A stretch of DNA of 64,000 bases from Elusimicrobia bacterium GWF2_62_30 (GTDB lineage Bacteria; Elusimicrobiota; Elusimicrobia; Elusimicrobiales; UBA9959): NCBI GenBank assembly GCA_001799995.1, contig MGUK01000039.1:45875-109874 (forward strand), in the 5' to 3' direction. This document shows positions 62,805 through 64,000 of this stretch, piece by piece; position 1 is the stretch's first letter, and every line of letters begins with the position of its first letter. The notes beneath the pieces were generated by a model. It saw nothing but the letters and a program-made list of their open reading frames with translations. It had not been told where the DNA came from and made no database searches. A program made the translations under genes and the position numbers.

Positions 62805-63959
62805 ATGGATTACATGCTCACCGATACGCAGGCGATGATACGCGACCTGGCCCGCAAGATAGCGCAGGAAAAGATAAAACCCGTGGCGGCGCATTACGAC
62901 GAAACCGAAGAATTCGCCTGGCCGATAATGAAGATCCTGGCCGAAAGCGACCTTTTCGGCGTCTATATCCCGGAGCAGTACGGCGGCCTGGGCGGCGGCA
63001 TCCTGGATATGTGCCTGGTAACGGAAGAGCTGTCGCGCGCCTGCGGCGGCATAGCCCTGGGCTACGCCGGCACCGGCCTGGGCACGCTCCCCATCCTGCA
63101 GCACGGCTCCGAAGAGCAGAAAAAGAAATATCTCCCCGACATAGCCAAAGGCAAGCGCCTGGCGGCTTTCTGCCTGACGGAGGCCGAGGCCGGCTCCGAC
63201 GCCGGCGCGATAAAGACCACCGCCCGCAAAGAAGGGGACAAGTACATCCTCAACGGCACCAAGCAGTGGATAACCAACGCCGGAGAAGCCGAGATCTACA
63301 CCGTTATCGCCATAACCGATAAAGCCAAGGGCATCCGCGGCGCCAGCGCCTTCATCGTGGAGAAGGGAACCAAGGGCATGGAATTCGGCAAGAAGGAAAA
63401 GAAGATGGGCATCCGCGCCAGCGCCACGCGCGAAGTGATCTTCACCGACTGCGAGGTACCCGCGGCCAACCTGATCTCCCGCGAAGGCATGGGCTTCATC
63501 GTGGCCATGAAAACGCTCGACACCTCACGCCCCGGCGTGGCCGCGCAGGCCGTCGGCATCGGCCAGGGCGCGCTGGACTGCGCGCTGGACTATTCCCGCA
63601 CCCGCGTGCAGTTCGGGGTTCCGATCTCCAGTTTCCAGGCCGTGCAGCACATGCTGGCCGACATGGGCACCCAGATAGAGGCCGCCCGGGCGCTGGCCTA
63701 CTCGGTGGCGCGCATGGCCGACGCGGGCGTAAAGTCCATGTCCAAGGAATCCGCCATGGCCAAGCTTTTCGCCAGCGACGTGGCGATGAAGGTGGCCGTC
63801 GACGCGGTGCAGATCATGGGCGGCTACGGCTATATGCGCGACTACCCGGCGGAGAAGTTCATGCGCGACGCCAAGATAACCCAGATCTACGAAGGCACCA
63901 ACCAGATCCAGCGCAACGTGATAGCCGCCAACATGATAAAGGAGACGCTGAAGAAGTAG
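62805..63959 (+). CDS. Acyl-CoA dehydrogenase
   Basis: 384 aa from the ATG at 62805 with AAGGAG upstream; the track's TTG start is six codons earlier. FAD/substrate signatures LTEAEAGSDAGAIKTTA and QWITNAGEAEIYTVIA, and near the C-terminus GGYGYMRDYPAEKFMRD and the catalytic Glu in IYEGTNQIQRN. Typical of short-chain or butyryl-type acyl-CoA dehydrogenases, which pass electrons to ETF. Chain-length preference is not clear. The remaining 41 nt to the window end show no gene. Confidence 0.95.
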   Translation: MDYMLTDTQAMIRDLARKIAQEKIKPVAAHYDETEEFAWPIMKILAESDLFGVYIPEQYGGLGGGILDMCLVTEELSRACGGIALGYAGTGLGTLPILQHGSEEQKKKYLPDIAKGKRLAAFCLTEAEAGSDAGAIKTTARKEGDKYILNGTKQWITNAGEAEIYTVIAITDKAKGIRGASAFIVEKGTKGMEFGKKEKKMGIRASATREVIFTDCEVPAANLISREGMGFIVAMKTLDTSRPGVAAQAVGIGQGALDCALDYSRTRVQFGVPISSFQAVQHMLADMGTQIEAARALAYSVARMADAGVKSMSKESAMAKLFASDVAMKVAVDAVQIMGGYGYMRDYPAEKFMRDAKITQIYEGTNQIQRNVIAANMIKETLKK

Positions 63960-64000
63960 GTTCTTTTAGGGCGCAACGGCGGGGGTATGGGCCCGGCGGG

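Overview
The window is dense, GC-rich (roughly 60-65 %) bacterial chromosome from a Gram-negative-type cell. It holds a PorV-like outer-membrane barrel, OmpA/MotB proteins, a complete NuoA-N complex I, and SpoIID/LytB and STT3-like proteins. Secreted proteins carry a FlgD/CHU_C-like C-terminal domain, and several operon-leading genes look leaderless. Together this best fits a free-living, respiring member of Elusimicrobiota or a close relative. That assignment is inference from gene content; no marker phylogeny could be run. I see no CRISPR array, rRNA, phage or insertion sequence.

Layout. (1) 1-4967, minus: DUF885 protein, ABC ATPase, ABC permease, TPR-like protein and a GT4 glycosyltransferase cut by the window edge, joined by 4-nt stop/start overlaps. 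(2) 5011-9631, minus: tig-clpP-lon proteostasis operon without clpX, then tRNA-Leu(UAG) and tRNA-Lys(CUU). (3) 9748-19911, plus: SpoIID-like protein, two glycosyltransferases, then DUF177-rpmF-plsX-fabG-acpP-rnc, a pentapeptide-repeat protein, a duplicated-domain secreted protein and a HAD hydrolase, closed by a bidirectional terminator. (4) 19984-21231, minus: two paralogous His/Pro/Asn/Gly-rich secreted proteins with a conserved upstream element. (5) 21453-34559, plus: nuoABCDEFGHIJKLMN. (6) 34630-38370: Cys-rich secreted protein, single-domain response regulator, STT3-like membrane glycosyltransferase, and a 141-bp inverted repeat. (7) 38538-42207, minus: ribBA-ribH-ribD-ribE under an FMN riboswitch. 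(8) 42240-49377, minus: class A beta-lactamase-fold protein, secreted ComEC-like metallo-beta-lactamase protein behind a structured SD-sequestering leader, a 1023-aa repeat protein and a fibronectin-like protein with a sorting-type C-terminus. (9) 49501-61812: a plus-strand block (sorting-domain protein, PorV-like barrel, histidine kinase, FliF/FliG-like fusion, coiled-coil kinase) meets a minus-strand block (motA-motB-like, histidine kinase, three response regulators). (10) 62028-63959, plus: degenerate metallopeptidase-like protein and acyl-CoA dehydrogenase.

The most interesting region is 49.5-61.8 kb. A signal-peptide-bearing protein combines the C-terminal periplasmic and transmembrane part of FliF with a FliG-like cytoplasmic region in one chain. 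It lies opposite a MotA/MotB-type stator, and both are embedded in a two-component cluster beside a PorV-like barrel. No export, rod, hook or filament gene is present. This could be a flagellum-derived rotary or gliding motor without a flagellum. Other notable points are a candidate structured RNA upstream of the secreted metallo-beta-lactamase gene, a short hairpin repeat found both in the variable arm of the FMN riboswitch and inside the nuo operon, recurrent -10/start-codon spacing typical of leaderless transcripts, and loss of family catalytic residues in several enzymes (ClpP, DUF885, beta-lactamase-like, metallopeptidase-like).
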